A stretch of DNA of 64,000 nt. It comes from Lomentospora prolificans (lineage: Eukaryota > Ascomycota > Sordariomycetes > Microascales > Microascaceae). A program made the translations under genes and the position numbers. A model generated the notes under the pieces. The model saw nothing but the letters and a program-made list of their open reading frames with translations. It made no database searches and was not told the DNA's origin. Location of the stretch: assembly GCA_029532625.1 (NCBI GenBank), contig JARFXM010000001.1:806001-870000 (forward strand), read 5' to 3'. Position 1 is the stretch's first letter. Every line of letters starts with the position of its first letter. Positions 21,498-36,000 of this stretch are shown in pieces.

Positions 21498-24227
21498 GGC
21501 ACTTTCCCCTTTTTGGGCCCAGATAATCTGAGCTCTCCTTTGCCAGGCTTGGTCTGAAGGGCATTCGCGCTCTTCTTGCAGCCTTCTTTTCGGTCGGATT
21601 GCTTTGCTTTTTTCTAACCTTTTTTCCTTTCCTCTTCGCTCTGCTCCTTTTCGGCTCCCCAATTGCATAGGCCGCGACCAATTACTCGACGTCGACCATC
21701 TCAACCCGCCCGCTCTCGTCTCCTCAAAATCGATGTCGATCGCGGCTTAGCTCCGAGTCAAGTAATCCTCGTGGTTCTCTCCAGCTTGCTCATAAACACC
21801 AACATCAAACTTTGTCGCTTCAAATCCTCCCCGTCTCCCCCTGCAACATCACGACAATCCGCCGAGAAACATTCTCACCACGCCCGCTCCCTCCAACAGA
21901 TCCTCCCGTCTCCCAACCCTCCGCCACCCATGAATCGGACCGACCGTCCCAACCCGCCTTCAAACCTTTTTCGCGAATATAAACTTGCGACACATCCCCG
22001 AGCTCACTCCAAGATCACCCAACGACCCCCCCTTTCCCCTCTCCCGTCCCTCCACAACATGACTTGATCTCCCATGCGTCCGATCCTCCACATTCCGGCG
22101 GTGCCCTCCACCCGACCGGCGGCCCCGCGGGCCATCTTTCCCGGGCGCCGCCTCGGTCGCATACGTCGGAGTTTTTCTATCGTCGCGGCTGGCAAGTGAA
22201 CGTCGTCTTTATGTTTCACGCGACTCGTTTCGACGACGGGTCATTCTAAACTACGTCGAACTCGGTGCTGTACACCCGTCTCTTCGCTTTTCACCCCCTA
22301 GCTGATGGGGAAACCAGTGGGCGGGCGCATGGCAACACAGCACCATTGCTGGCAAAGCCGTGTTCGTAGAACGTATTGGCCTCTCATCAACGTCTCCTTG
22401 CCAGCGTGGACGATCGGCATCTCCAAACCCGACAATTGGCTAAAAAAAAAAAAAAAAAAACCACAAAGGGTGTATGATGGAAAGATTCGTCCACGCGATC
22501 TGCATATCACCCCTCCTGTGCAACCCACCTTGATCGCACCCCCCCCCAAAACCGCATTTCCTGCTTCGAAACGGAGTACCGTCGAGGTGACACCGTGAAG
22601 ATTGATGTACCTGGAGGTATCGGCGATCGCTGAGTAGAGTATCTCTGATTAATTCGCAGTCGCGGCGTTTTAGCAAACCGGGCACACTCCTTCTCTCGCC
22701 CGGGACTAACCCCAGAATTCCCCCGTTCGCGCTTGCGGGCACAGAAAACGCAGACACGTCCCTTTGGCGACACGCTACGCTCGGCAATACATATATGCCG
22801 GGACATGGCCCGTCAGTCGGGTTGGGAAGCGGTTCTGATTGATCTCCCTCCTCGGCTCCCATCTATGCTGGATCCGTTTCACACGCACGTCGAGCCTCCA
22901 AGACTCCAGCACCCGCCCCCAAATCTCCATGGCCTCCATAGCCTCCTGGCTCAGAAATCTGATATGCCATCGCCATGGCTGTGTATTCATCGAGGCCTCA
23001 CCCCTTGCTTGAGCTCGAAAACATTGCCCCTCACAGCTAGCCACCAGGTGCCCTCCCTTCAGCACCGCCCACGACCAGTCGAGTAAGCTATGTTCCCTGA
23101 CAAGATTCGTCCCAAGCCCGCCCTAGCTGTCCCTCTCTCTGCTGCCAAAATCCCTCGTACTGCCCGGCACATCCCAATATGTAGAACTCTTCTCCCATGG
23201 CTGCAGATCTCGAGCTTGACCCTTGATCACCTTCTCTCTCCTCCCTCCCCCTCATCGACCCCCCATTTTCTTCTTCCTAGTATCAATGGATGCCGCTACG
23301 CTAGCCATATAGTCATGCCCGCTGGCTCCCCGGGGAGTAAGATTCCCACTCGTAAGTGTGCTAATTCTCGCTCCGCCTCGATTTCATGTTCGCCGTGGGC
23401 GGAGATACACCCTCGTGTAGTCCGCACGCTGCGCGCCATTGATACGATATGCAAGCCCATCTCCCTAGCACGTCTTCCGCTCGTCTCCCGTCCATCCCTT
23501 GGAAGCACAACAGCCTGAAGCCTAGGGCATCTATCGGAAAGTAAATGATGGCCGGCCCATACTGAACGTAGCGAAGGCTCATTCCTTTATCGGTCCCTTT
23601 CCCTTGCTTCCTAGTGCAAAGGGTAGATGCCACGACGTGACATGGACACGTTGATCAACGCACAACGCACAGCACAGCAATATCGAGCATCTTATTGATT
23701 GATAAATGATATTCAGCTACGTCACCCTAATCTATCGAACAAGACCGAGTCCAATCTCACGTCCCTCTCATCCTCCAATGGAGAGAACGAGCGAGCACTG
23801 TCTGCCAGGATATGATATGAAAACATGAATCAATATAAAGCTCCAACGCCCTCCGGCTCTCCCGTTATCTGATAGGAATGAGAGTGCAACAATCTATGCT
23901 AAGACTCCAGAAGTTTTTGATTCGCTTCGACTGTGGAAAACTGAGGAACAACAAAAAACCGAAAAGAAATAAAAAAAAGAAAAGAAAAGGACAACGAACA
24001 AAAGCCTGTCCTGTTTTGAACCCAGATTCCCATCTTGATAGTAAACACCGAAATATGACGGCTGTAGCAAAAAGGAAACACAGCTATATGTGTGGTAGGT
24101 ATATGTATAGATGATAAACAAGAGAGGGTATTACCATTATCTCCAGTCTCGGTCCCCTTGCATACATTTCATGACATGTGTGTAGATTAACAAAGAAAGA
24201 CATTAGATTTCCTCCCCGACTGACACC
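21498..24227. other. Gene-free spacer downstream of the Gtb3-type gene
   Basis: No frame carries a recognisable motif. The region includes A(19) at 22442-22460 and long C-rich stretches (21700-22050, 22860-23280). The 3' UTR of the minus-strand glycosyltransferase gene must lie in its right part (below 24228), which is AT-richer around 23680-24120. Confidence 0.45.
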
Positions 24228-27200
24228 TTACGCAGTCTCGGACCAGGCTCTGGACACGCGTCCGTCATCCGTGTTCCAGATAGGGTTGGGAGGGGCAGGC
24301 CTTGGCGCACGGCTGATCCTGTTCCATAGGGAATCTCGGTCTGCACTAGATCCAGCAGAGCCAGGCCTCGATTTGCTAAGCCTGTTGCGGTTCAGTTTCT
24401 TCTCCGCCTCAAAAGCATGGCGGTCAAAGTCTTGCCACTTGAGCGCTATCGCAGACTTCTCTGCTGCTGTGCGGTCATCCTCGCTGCTCTCATCGTCGGA
24501 GCTCGAGCTCGGCTTCTCCTCGATGTAGTGGAGTTCCTTCTGGCCCCCAAATTTGAACGAGCCACTGGGGAAGTTGAGCGTGGAATCCTCTCGCATCTTG
24601 GAGAGATACCACTGTATCCAGTACATCTGTTCATGCTCACGGAGATATCGCTCACCGTGGAAACACTTCATGACGACGCCACGGGAGAGCATACCGAGCT
24701 TCCTGCGGAAGGGCGTCTTCTCCCTCATGCGGGCGGACAGCCACTCAACATCCGATCCGCTGATGTCCTCAGGAAGCTCAACCGACTCGCCATCATCGGT
24801 GTACTTGGTCCACGCGCCAGTCATGGAGAGAAGGCGGAGTTGCGCGCGTGCGAGGGCAGTGGGGTCGTTGGGAGGCACGACCTCACCATAACGAGTGTTC
24901 TCCTCCTCGGGCTCTGTAAGGACAAGCGCGGTAGCGCCGACCTCGGTGGCCACGATAGGAACACCCGCCAGGGCAGCCTCACCGATAGCGAGGGGAAGAC
25001 CCTCGGAAATGGACGAGTTCATGAAGAGCCAGGCATCCTTTAGGACTTCGTTGGGTTTTCCGAAACCCTTGAGGATGACATTATCGCTGAGCTTGCAGTC
25101 GAGAATAAGGCGGACCATCTCAGCGCAGTACGACGGCTGACGATCCTTAGAGCCGTAGATCCAGAGCTGGTAATCCTTGAATCCGTATCGGTTGACAATG
25201 ACGTCGGCAGCCTGGATAGCCGATTTGATACCCTTGATGAACTGGACGTGTGACAACATGACCACGGTAGGCCTCTCTGTGCGGATTTGGTCGACAGGCT
25301 GGAAAGACTCCATGTTGCTGATACCGTTAACGATGGGCTCAATCTTGCGGCTGAATCGCTTGCGGTTGCCAATTCGACCTCGATCAGTACCGATTTCGGT
25401 CTCCCACATGCTGTGCCAAAGTTAGTTGATACTCTCAAGACTGAGCGTCTGTTCAAAATACTTACGGATTGTAAAGCGACGTGCAGGGCATGATCACGTC
25501 GGCATGCATGTAGGCAAGCCTGGTAGCGAGGCCGATACCAGCAAGGAGGACAGACTGGACAGGAATTGGCAGGGCGCACTGAGCAGCAGAGATATTAAGA
25601 CAGCACTCTCGCCACAAGATGGCGTGATCCCAAATACAAAAGGTCGAGCCCTTGCGGTACTTGAGGACCATGCCAAAGAGCGAACCAATACCGTGATGGG
25701 TACTCTGGAAGACACGAGGGCATTCGTCGGGAACCTTGGCAGCAAAGATGAAGAAGTAAGCCTTGTAGATACCGAGAGCCTCACGCAAGTCAGTAAGACT
25801 AGGGCGCTCAATCTCGAAGTAGTCAGAGAGGTTCTGGACGTTGGGTTCATCATAGTGAGTCATCCAAGCTTCGACCCAAGCACGTTCGACTTCGGGTGAC
25901 TCCCAGGTGCGGTTGTAATCCTTGAACTCAAAGTACCTGGCGATGGATAGAATGACGTTGGAATAGTTGATCAGCTCCTGGCGCGAGCAGCGAAGAGACC
26001 TCGCACCCTTAACGAAAGCCTTGAGGAGGGGTACGAAGGTAAGCTCAATGTCGTGCGTGTAGTCCGTGTTCTCAATTTTCTCGTCGACTTGGGACTGGAG
26101 AAGGTTGTCGATGATGCCGTGGTGGGCAGATCGTCCGTCGAGGCCCCAGAGAGGAAGAAGCTTAAGAGACTGTACGTTCTTCTCGATCTGGAAGCGAGGG
26201 ATGCCATATTCGTTTGCACTCTCCGCCAACACATGGTTTCGAATGGTGGAGTGACCGTTTACCAAATCGCGACGGCAGTTGGAGACACCGCCGGGAGCTT
26301 CTGGCCAGCATCCAATGTCAGTGAAGATGACGGAAATACGGTCCTTGGTATCACGGTAGCAGTCCTCGGGGCGGGTAGTGACCTGAGTAGCGTCGTTTCC
26401 GAGACCCATGGCGTATAGATCAGAAGTCTTGATTGGTAGGAGGCACACCTCCGAAACAGCGGTCTCAATCTCGATGGCGGCGAAGATCTGGTTGATATTG
26501 CGATCGAGCGCAGCGCGGGCCTCAGTTAGCCTGCCGCGGTCGCGAAGCTTCCAGTATTCACGAAGGAGAGGCTCCTGACGAAGAATGTCCTCGTCCATCC
26601 AGCAAGCAGTGATCGCGTCAAGTGTACCAGTCTTCAACCAGTGGCTCCAGAGCTCAGTCCTGACACGCCAAGTGGGGACACGGCGGTACACAACACGACC
26701 ATGCCACGAGAAGAGCGAAGTAAGTTTGAGAGACGAGAGTAGCGGGGTGTTTTTAGCGGGGCCAGCTGTCTTCGCGGCCTTGCGCATCCTGTTGAGCTGG
26801 AATGAGCCGTGGTAGATGAGAAGATCGTCTGAGTGGAACACGTTGTCCTTTGGACGGATGAGAAGTTGGGATTCCTCACTGCACACCTTGGGGGGCTCGG
26901 CAATGGCGGTTGTGCCCGAATCTCCCTCAATGACGGTGACAGTGGTGGGGTCGCGACGATGCTGGTACTCAAGCGTGGTGATGTATGTCTGGCCACCAAC
27001 CTTCCTGACAATTCTGCAGAGACGTTCCGAGGGTACCCAGTTGTACTCCTTAGAGCTGGAACGGGTGGGCTCACCCCAGTAGACGTAGATGCCATCGTGA
27101 GTAGCAGACCCAACAACCTCGTAGTCAGCGCGGAGGATGTCACTGCTGCCCTTTGGAGTCGCCTTGTAGTAGTACCTGAAAGAGAACTCCGTCCTACCAA

Positions 27201-30200
27201 TGCGGAGGGTACCAACACAGATGCGACCGTGCTTATCGTAGTAGCCAGTCATGGTCCTAGACTCCGAAGTCTCCACTTTTTGCGTAGGCCAGCGATGACC
27301 ATCATTAGCCTCATGGTAGCGGTAAATGGACGTGGCAGTGCTCTTGCCATCCTTCTTGACGCGGCTGTGGAGACGGAATTTGCTGTCGTAGTGTGCCTGG
27401 CAGTTGGGCTCCTTGTTGGCCGGAGGCTCGCTTAGAATACCATCAAAAATGTTGAGGACCATCATGCCTTCCTCGTTCTCCGACGCGAAACCAGTAATGG
27501 CAGCCCGAGTGAGTTCAACGACTATAGAGTTGCCATGGATAGCACGAGCGGCACCCTTTCGAGCGAGACGCGCGATGCTTGCGATGGCAGGGCGGTGGTA
27601 AATGAGAATAGCATACACCCACGAGTTACGGGCAATGTGGCACAAGTTCCAGATAGCAAGGACGATGGTGATAATGACGGAACGAAGATAGGTGTTTCTC
27701 AACTTATACCACAACTCGCGCTCGATATTGGAGTCTGCACCGCAGATGAGGGCGATCCAACGGACAGTGGCGAGGGAAACTCGTCTTATCCACGACCCCA
27801 CGCGGGTAATAAAGTTACTTGGTGCCTTGCCCTCGTTGATAGGCACGCACATCAAATCAGGCTCGATGTGGGTAATGATGCGGGGGGCATCCTCGGCGAG
27901 ATACGCGAGAGTTCCAAGGGTCAACTGGCTCTCGTGCGAGATGGCCAAACAGAGGCGAAGGTTAAAGTTGCAGGCTTCCATGTCAACCTTTTCGTTCTCC
28001 AACCACTCCGTAAATTCGGGCGCCATTGGTACCGTCTCTCCCAAAATGCGGCAAAGGACGGCCTCGCGAACGGCAGCAGGGATAGAACCCCACCTAGAAT
28101 CAACATCAATGTCGAGGCAGAGGTGACGCATCAGCTCCGCGTTTGTCTTCAGGTGCAGGTTGCGCGAGGAAGCAGGGTCAAGCATAGCGATCTCGAAGCT
28201 GATGCGGCGAGCCATCGTCTCCCCCTCTTCGAGAAGAAGGTGCTCAATGCGAACAGCATCCTTGTGGGGAATGTTGCGCCAGGAGCGGGCTACATGGTAG
28301 AGAATGGCCTCAGCGGCAATCCTGCCTTGAACGGAAGCCCATGACGCGAGGCGGATCTCAGACGCGCCAAAGACACCGACATTAATGTCAAGACGACCCC
28401 TAGAGTCAACGCGGCTTGCGGAACAGCATCCTCGAAGACCCGAGTTAGCGAAAGCCTCACGATCAACAAAGGAGACAACGATGTTGTGGTTGGTCCACAT
28501 CTCCCGGGCGCGCTGCACAATATCAATCTGCCAGCTAGGAGTACCTTCCCCAGGGTAGTCGGAAACCTGTTGAAGGATGTTGGTAATTGCAGCAGTAGCG
28601 GCAGAGGATGGACCGAGAGTGGTACGACTCGACTCAAGGGATTTCCAGCTAGAAAGAGCAGTGGGACCTCCAGTACGGCGATTGAGAGATGTGATGAGGG
28701 GTTGCTTCAAGATGCTGCCATCTTGAGTGGAGTTGGTAAGATCCTCAACGACAGGAGAGATCTCGGGGCGGAAGCCAATCCAGACCCAGATGGAAGTGAC
28801 CAGAGCGGCAGTGAAAGCAGCCGTGACCATGGCGAGGATGTCAATGTACAGCAGTGTGTAAGTCCAAGGAAGCGCATGCAGAATGCAACCAACAATAAGG
28901 CCGAAAACGGCAGAGAAGTAGAGGGTCGTTACATGCGCCCGCACATATCTTGCGAAGCATCGGTTGAACTGGAAGAGCACGACGCAGCTGTAGCCGAAGA
29001 CATAGCAGCAGTACACGAGCATGGTCTCATAGTTCTCAACCATGAGCCACAACAGAAGGGTCGTGAAGCCAAGGATGAAGAGGAGCTTTTTGACCAGTTC
29101 GACCAAGGCATTACAGTAGGTGTTGAAACGACGCTTCTCCCAGTTCTCCATGACGTGTTGAGCGTGGGCGAAGTCGACCAGCTTCTCCTCGGAAATCTTG
29201 AACCGATCGGGCCAGTATTTCTGGAGCGTGGCATCCAGAGACATGACAGAGAAACAGAAGTAGGCGATGCAGAGGCAAAGACCATATCGAGATCGGAAGT
29301 CGGTGTAAAGAGAAATCTGTGGGTCGCGGCCCGACATGACGAGGGCAACCCATCGATCCATGAGCGCGATCAAGAATAAGGCGACGTTCTGGCCAATATC
29401 ATAACGCGAGGCACGGAAAAGCAGCACCGCGTTATGCTCCTTGAGACCACGACATAACTGCTTCTGCTTAGCCTTTGCTTCACCAAGGCTGTTAAACCAC
29501 TCGGCGCCGAAGGCGGGGGGCATGTCTCCGTTGGGATATTCCTTGATCATGAGCCAGTTGATGTAAGGCATGGCCTTGGCGATGCGAGCCGCGACCGGGT
29601 CGACGCGCCTGTCCCCAAGTCTGAATCTGAAGCGCTGGTGCATCTCGATGGCCTTGCGGAACTCAAACTCTGCAGCATTATCGTCATTGCTGCGGCGAGA
29701 AGTGAGAGAGTCACTGTCACTGCTCTGGTTCTCCTTGGAATACCTTGAAGCATACCAGTCCGCAACATCCTTCTCTGAGAGATCGGGGATGTTGGACATC
29801 CAGCTCGACCATTCCATGCAGAGGCTTCGGTATTGGATTAGAATGAGGACTAAGAAGGAGTACGAGATAGGCAGGTAAATCTTCAAGTCGTGGCCGTTGA
29901 CAAAGGACGAGATGAGAGGCGAGAGGAACAGGAAAGGAATTGTGCGCCAGAGGACAAGTCGACCGGACCGAAGAGGGCTTCCTCGCTGATGCATCGTCGC
30001 CATGATACCGAGAAGGGTGAGGTAGGTGGAGACGACAATGAGGTAAGCGGCGAAAACCAAACCCACATAGATGTCGTAAGACACAGCGAAGGCGATGAGA
30101 CCAATAGCGGCGACAGTAAACGACAACATGAACCCACCAGAAAGCCTCTGAACATGGAAGTACAAGAGGTTATCGTAGGCGTAGTGAGGCATGTAGTAGT

Positions 30201-33069
30201 GGCCAACACTACCGACCCAACCCGTGACACCAGCAGCGAGGAGGAGGGAGATCAGGACAGCGTAACCGGAAGCAACAATGTGCGCTGGCTCCATAAAAGC
30301 GGTGGTGAAAAGACCACGCCCGAGGAAGCTTAGCAGGATGACGTCTAGAATGGCAGGGAAACAGAAGATGGAGAGAGCACCAAACTCCTGCATCCGCTTC
30401 TTCCAGTGACGAAACTTGTTCTCCGATGACACAGGCGCCGCGTAAGAACCGCTGGGAAGGGTGCCCTCGGATTCACGCTCCGCGGTAACAGGCCAGTACA
30501 TAGTGATGACGCGCTCCTTGAACTCGGTAGGCTTAGCCGGGGGAACATTGACCTCAAGATACTTCTGATACATCTTGTATATAATCTCGCCCAAGTCACG
30601 GGGAAGGATGCCGAAGTAGATCTCGCACTGGGATCCAAGTACCCAAAGCTCAGCGAACACAGCTGCCTGATCAGGCTGTGAGAGAAAGTAAGGGCAGCGG
30701 TCGGTAGCTTCCAGGTAAATATCCTCGAGAGCTGCGCGTCTAAGAACGATGAAGAAGAGGAGGGCAAAAAGGTCCGCATTGATATCAGCGGGGATCGCGT
30801 TCTCGGGAGTACCGGACAGCTTGTACACCGAGCGGAGAGCATCATCGAGGATACCAAAAACTCTCTTGTCACCGTAGAAAAGCGCGTCAGTGACGAGCGA
30901 GTCGATGTGAGAGAAAAGCCGGAGGAGGTTATCAACGTTGGGTACTTCAGTGGCACCATTCCGTGCATAGTATCGAAGACGAGTGTCGAGTAGTTCCCTG
31001 AGATCAATAGTGCCCGCCAGAGTGTTGTGGGAATGGAGGCTTCGCCAGTTGTCTTTCTCGCTATCGTCAATCAAGAGGTGTCGGCAGAGTTGGATCATGG
31101 GCTTCCGGAATTCATGCTCAAACTGGGTCACACGAAGTTGCTCGAGGAAGAAGAGAAGCTCGGCATAGGTCGCCCGCTCCAAGGAAACGGCAAGACTGGA
31201 CGGCATGGCGATAGTGGAGTCATGCTCGACAACCCTCTCGAGTTCCAATTCTATGATATAACGTTCAAGTCGGGGTACGCCATGGTGAGCGAGCCAAGTG
31301 TGGAGAATCGTGGGGGTATCGCTCGGAGCCTTCAAGGAAATGAAAAGGTCGACGCATTCAGCAGACGAGCCCTTGCGAGCGTTGGCTACACCCCAGAAAT
31401 ATCCGTCTCCAGAGGGAGTGCCAAAGCCGCTGTCCAGGCCCTTGAAAATGGCAATTTTGGTCTGGGCGAGACCCTCGACGAGGGCCTCGAGCAAGTGCTT
31501 GCGTCGGCATCCGCTATCAATAAGTGCGCCGACCTGCTGAATGACACGGTGAATTGAGTCGCCCTTGACAGGCTGCAAGAGCCGAAGAGTCTTGAGATGA
31601 ACCTGTTCCTCAACAACGGCGGCATAGTGCTCACGAGACGGCGAAGAGGTGAGAGGGTAGCAGCCTTGTGTCGAAAGCTCCTCCATGCCACTTGACATGG
31701 TCCAGATGTTTGCCCGTTTCGGCGCAAGATCGACATAGTTAGGAGGAAAGATACGGGGCGGCTTCTCACAAGCGACGGCAGCAAGGACAGGGTTGAGAGG
31801 CTCGGGCGCGAGAAGCTCGTCAATCTCGGGAATGACCTCCCTCAGGAGATTTGTAGGGAGCCTAGCAACATTTGTATCGGTTGAACGCAGAGAGACGGGT
31901 TTGGCGTCATCGAGGCACCATGCTTTGTGCGTTTCGGTAATCTCCCATCGACGAAGGTGCTCGAAACCGCTAATAGTGGCAGCGGGCACAGGAGGATTCA
32001 TATCACCAAGCTGCATAGGGTCCCTGGGTCGGTGGGTGAAGACAGCGGCGAAATGCTTGGACAGCTTCTCAGCCCTCTTAACGACCGCAGCGCTAGGTCG
32101 GTCATCCCAGAGGTCCAAGAAGCCAACGAAGAAGTCGGGCCTAGTCTCCCGCTCCTTGGTGCACTTAGCAATGACACCACGGAGGGGCACAGCGCTGAAG
32201 TAGTCTCGACGGTGGCCATTGGGGAGGATGAGGGCACTCTCAATGATGAGACCAAGGGCGTGGCTTAGAGGGATATGCTTGAGTTTCGGGTGGTCGAAGG
32301 GTGTGACAAGAACGACCGGGACGTTGAGTCGGAGGAGCTCGCAGACGAGGTCGTCGATAGTCTGTAGGGTCAAGGTGGTGTCGATGCGGAGAGCCAAGCA
32401 CGAGGCGCCCGAGTCGAGGTGAATGGTTGCTAGTTGATGGGCAGCCGAGGCTACGAGCTTCTCGCCGGAGGCCTTGGCGAAGATTGTGTCCAGCCTTACC
32501 AAGGGCATTACCGAACGCCTTTCTTGGCTCGTGTGATTTCGCCAAGGTGCGGACTCATCGCGATTTGCAGCTGTCCACTCGATGAGTGCGAGGTCGTGCT
32601 CATGGATCGCGGCGCGCACCTCGTCTTCGCCCTGGATGTAGCAGAAGGAGGTGATGGGCTTCGGTAAGTGTTCGCCGAGGGGCAGGCCAGGCGAGTCTCC
32701 ACGGCGTTGTACGACATCGTTGTCCACCCTGTAAGGTTATCACGTAAGTAAACGTGCCAAGCGGCGAGTCAACTAGAGAGACTCTGGGCCAAGGCTAACC
32801 ACGACACGAAAGAGACAATGGACGAGGACCACTTACTTCAGCGGGGGCTTCTTTCGGGCGTCGACAAATATGAGTATCCTCTCTATCGCCCACGAAAGGA
32901 TGGGTAGAGAGAAGGCGGCAGCTGCGACGGCTATCACGAGGATCTGGTACCAGTTCTTGAACCTCCTGTCGTCCTTGATGACACTATTACAATAAATTTC
33001 AAAGCCGGAGGTGTCGCACTGCTCCAAAGCCGGGTCTCCGGACGCTGGCGGTTGGAAGAACGAGGCCAT
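24228..33069 (-). CDS. gtb3: Giant multi-pass glycosyltransferase with C-terminal PelF/GT4 module (Gtb3-type, galactosaminogalactan synthase)
   Basis: Predicted polymerase of galactosaminogalactan, using UDP-GalNAc/UDP-Gal at the plasma membrane. Exons (minus) 33069-32837, 32728-25466 and 25410-24228 join in phase to 2892 residues; the middle exon alone is 7263 nt. Visible order: one N-terminal membrane helix (about 40-70); a long soluble part without clear family (about 80-850); membrane clusters at about 858-1048, 1188-1240 and 1284-1398; another pair near 1758-1788; a beta-rich segment around 1900-2050; then a PelF-like GT4 enzyme from about 2205. The latter starts with SVIFTDIGCWPEAPGGVS (donor-loop GGVS) and holds, in exon 3, SHVQFIKGIK and the GT4 E-x7-E motif SEGLPLAIGEAALAG (about 2632-2645). 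The tail (about 2780-2892) is Ser/Asp/Glu-rich, then basic. The start is the only ATG before helix 1. Its nearest cluster partner, the epimerase, is 9 kb away and divergent. Confidence 0.9.
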
Positions 33070-36000
33070 GTCCGAGGCACACGGGCAAAGCTGCCCTTCC
33101 CAAAAGAGAGAGAATGTGTGTCTCGGTGATGGGGTTGATTACGGAGAGAAGGCGAGGATTAGTAGGTTAAAAACGAACGACAGCTAACAACATGGTGGTG
33201 CAAAGAAACGAAAGGCAAGTAAGTGTGAGCTAAAGGGCCGCACACACAATACACAAGAAACAGGAGCGAGTGTCGAGGGTTAAAGTGACGAAGCGAGTGG
33301 TATGGGTAAATGAAAAATTAAAAAACGAATCTAGAGATGCAAGTGAAGTTGGCAAGGTTGGGGTCGCCACACTAGACAACGTAGGGAAAAAAAGAAAAAA
33401 GGCCAGGCCAGACGCAGAAGCAACCAAGGCTCCTCGAGCAAGGACCAAGACCACGGACTATGCAAAGGCAAAGAGGTGCGTTGCAAGGAGGCAAGGACAG
33501 CTCAACACAGCCCTGGGAACAATGCCTACATCTACATGCAGATCAGGCCCTGCAACATGGATGATAAGAACCACGGTTTGCAAGAGCTTGACTGGGAAAG
33601 GAACGAGGGGTTAGGCAATATTGGGGACAGAGGGGGGTGGCAAGGCCAAAGAGGCACAAATGGCGGAACCACTTCGACCACGGACAGGGCCGTGACCCCG
33701 AAGCGAGACTTCTACAGAAGGAAAAACGGAATGGGTGCTAGGATTAGATGGCCAGCTAGGCATCACCAAAGCAGATAACCGTAATACATCACTCCACTTG
33801 GGGAGTTTTACCGTCTTCCACCCTGGCTCCTTTCCCCTGCACCACTCACTGGACAGGATTGTACCAAGCGAGTACGCCACGGTACCAAGGCGAGAACAGG
33901 GGAGTCCGAGCGAGCTGAGGTTCATGGCGCTGGATCCAGGTACAATGCGTCGAAACACCAGAGAGCGCGCTGGCCAGTAACGGAAGGGGAAAAAAAAATT
34001 ACTTCCAATGTGGACAGCGCGGCGAAAAGGTTGGTGGGAGTGGGGTGGTCAAACTGAATGGTGGGGCGTGATTCTAACTTGTTCCGGCCGTCAAGCTTTT
34101 GGCAAGGGTAACAAGCAACAAGACAAGGTGGGGTGTACAAGGTGCTGATTATGCCATGTGGACCAGTCGGAGCGTCTATTTAGGAGAGAAAAGAGGCACC
34201 AGGCGAGGAACTTGAAGGGGTGAAGAACAACACACAGAAACTCCCCACAGGGTGGAAGAGCGCGGGTAGCGCTAAGTACCGTGAGAGCGAAAAGGGGAAG
34301 AGAATGTATCCTTCTGTACTGCTCTGTAGAGGGCAGTGGAGAGCCGATACGCTCGTAGTGCCCGAGGCCCCAGTGGCAGCTTCCTAGCATCGTAGTATGT
34401 GGAGAATTGGCAGGCTGGCGCTCGTCTCAGAGTCAGGTTCGGGAGATGGGCCCCAGATGGCGGTCGTGGGATGTTCTGCCTCTTTAGTGTTACCATGACG
34501 GCACTGTCGTAGATATATTGGGCGTACGTAGGCGAGATGTATTAAGATGCGTGGCTCTGGGGGAAGGCCCAGCGACTCACTTTACGGTTGTGGGGAAGAC
34601 AGAGGCATTTTGCCTGGACGAAAGGCTTCATTTAATTTGCGCTTCCTTACGGGTGAATGTGGAGGAAGGCGACGGGAATGGGGAGAAGGCGAACTTGGGC
34701 GGGTATTGATACATCGAGGAATACCTTGAAGAACATTGGGCTGGAAGCGAAGGCACCACATCATTGCTCAGTCGCACGAGTGGGCCAGCTGGCCATGACG
34801 GTACGTCAGGGGAATCGCATGAACAATGGATAATACTGCAAGCCCCAGGACCAAACCCGGTCGGCCCCTCATTGACCTGGCAAAGAATTGACATCCCAAC
34901 CCAGCAGAATTGAATGGAATTGCCAGCGGGATGGCCAGCGGCAACTGGTGCCGACCTTGGTCGACCACTCATAAACTAGCAATAGCCAAAGTGGCTGTCC
35001 GTTCGCGATTTAAAGGGGGAAGGAAATGCCACCTACTTGTAACAAAGCTTTTACTGGCACAATTAGCAGTCGACGCTCGGCAGTGCACGCACGACTAGAG
35101 CCAGCTTTCTCGCGCGCCATTCAGCCCCAAGACTACTCGTTTGAAATTGCAAGCCGTCAAGCAGGAGGGCGGTAGTCTAAACAGAGGGCGGCCTTGAGGA
35201 GTCCCGCGCGAGGAGTCGACGTCGCCGGACTTTTCGAATGCTAGCACCGTGAAAGCCATTCGAAAACGGGAAGAATATTGGGGCCGAGGAGACCGTGTCG
35301 ATAATTCTAGTCGGTAGGGCTGCCAGATAATCGAGCACGCATTAGTGAAGAGGCGACCACTCCAAAAATCACGAGAAAATAATACCCACAGTTGGGGTGA
35401 CCTCCTGTACTAGTGTAAGCCAGCACAACATGGCTTCAGGCAGCTGGCGCTTCTTTCGCCGAAGTTAACTGCCTGGCTTGGCAAGAGCAACCAATTGATT
35501 GATCTGCTCACCAGTACTTCTTACTTCTGTCCCACCCAAGCTACAACAGCAGGGGAAAGTCCGGTTCCAGATGCTCGTGTTTCTTATTGCTTCGCGGTTC
35601 CGTGTGCGACCATGAGAAGGGTCAGACCGTTGAGGCCAGGGCTTCTACTCCACGTCTCTCACAACTCGCCGCCGCGGGCAGATCTTATACGCTGGCAAAA
35701 TACGAGAGTCATCCATCCTGGTAGAAGGCAACCAAGACACCAGCCCACCCCAGAATCTTTCCTGCCAGCCCTCCACCCTCTTGTTTTTTTCCGGGTAAGG
35801 GGGAAAACCGGGCAGGGTACGGTGAGTTGGAGAAATAGTCCATGGGCTTTCTTCATTAAGCCAAAGAAAGCTTGATTGATCAATGCAGATCAGAGGTTTC
35901 GTCCAAAGAGGAATCAGGCAGATCATTGGATTAAATTGTTGTACTTCGTAATTTTCGCTCCTAATACAGAGGTATACTATTCTGGCTCTCGATGCGCAGC

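Noticed and set aside
28486..29379. 297-codon plus-strand frame, and many other frames, opposite the giant glycosyltransferase
   Set aside because: Antisense shadows of an uninterrupted 7.3-kb coding exon; their residues mirror its codon use.
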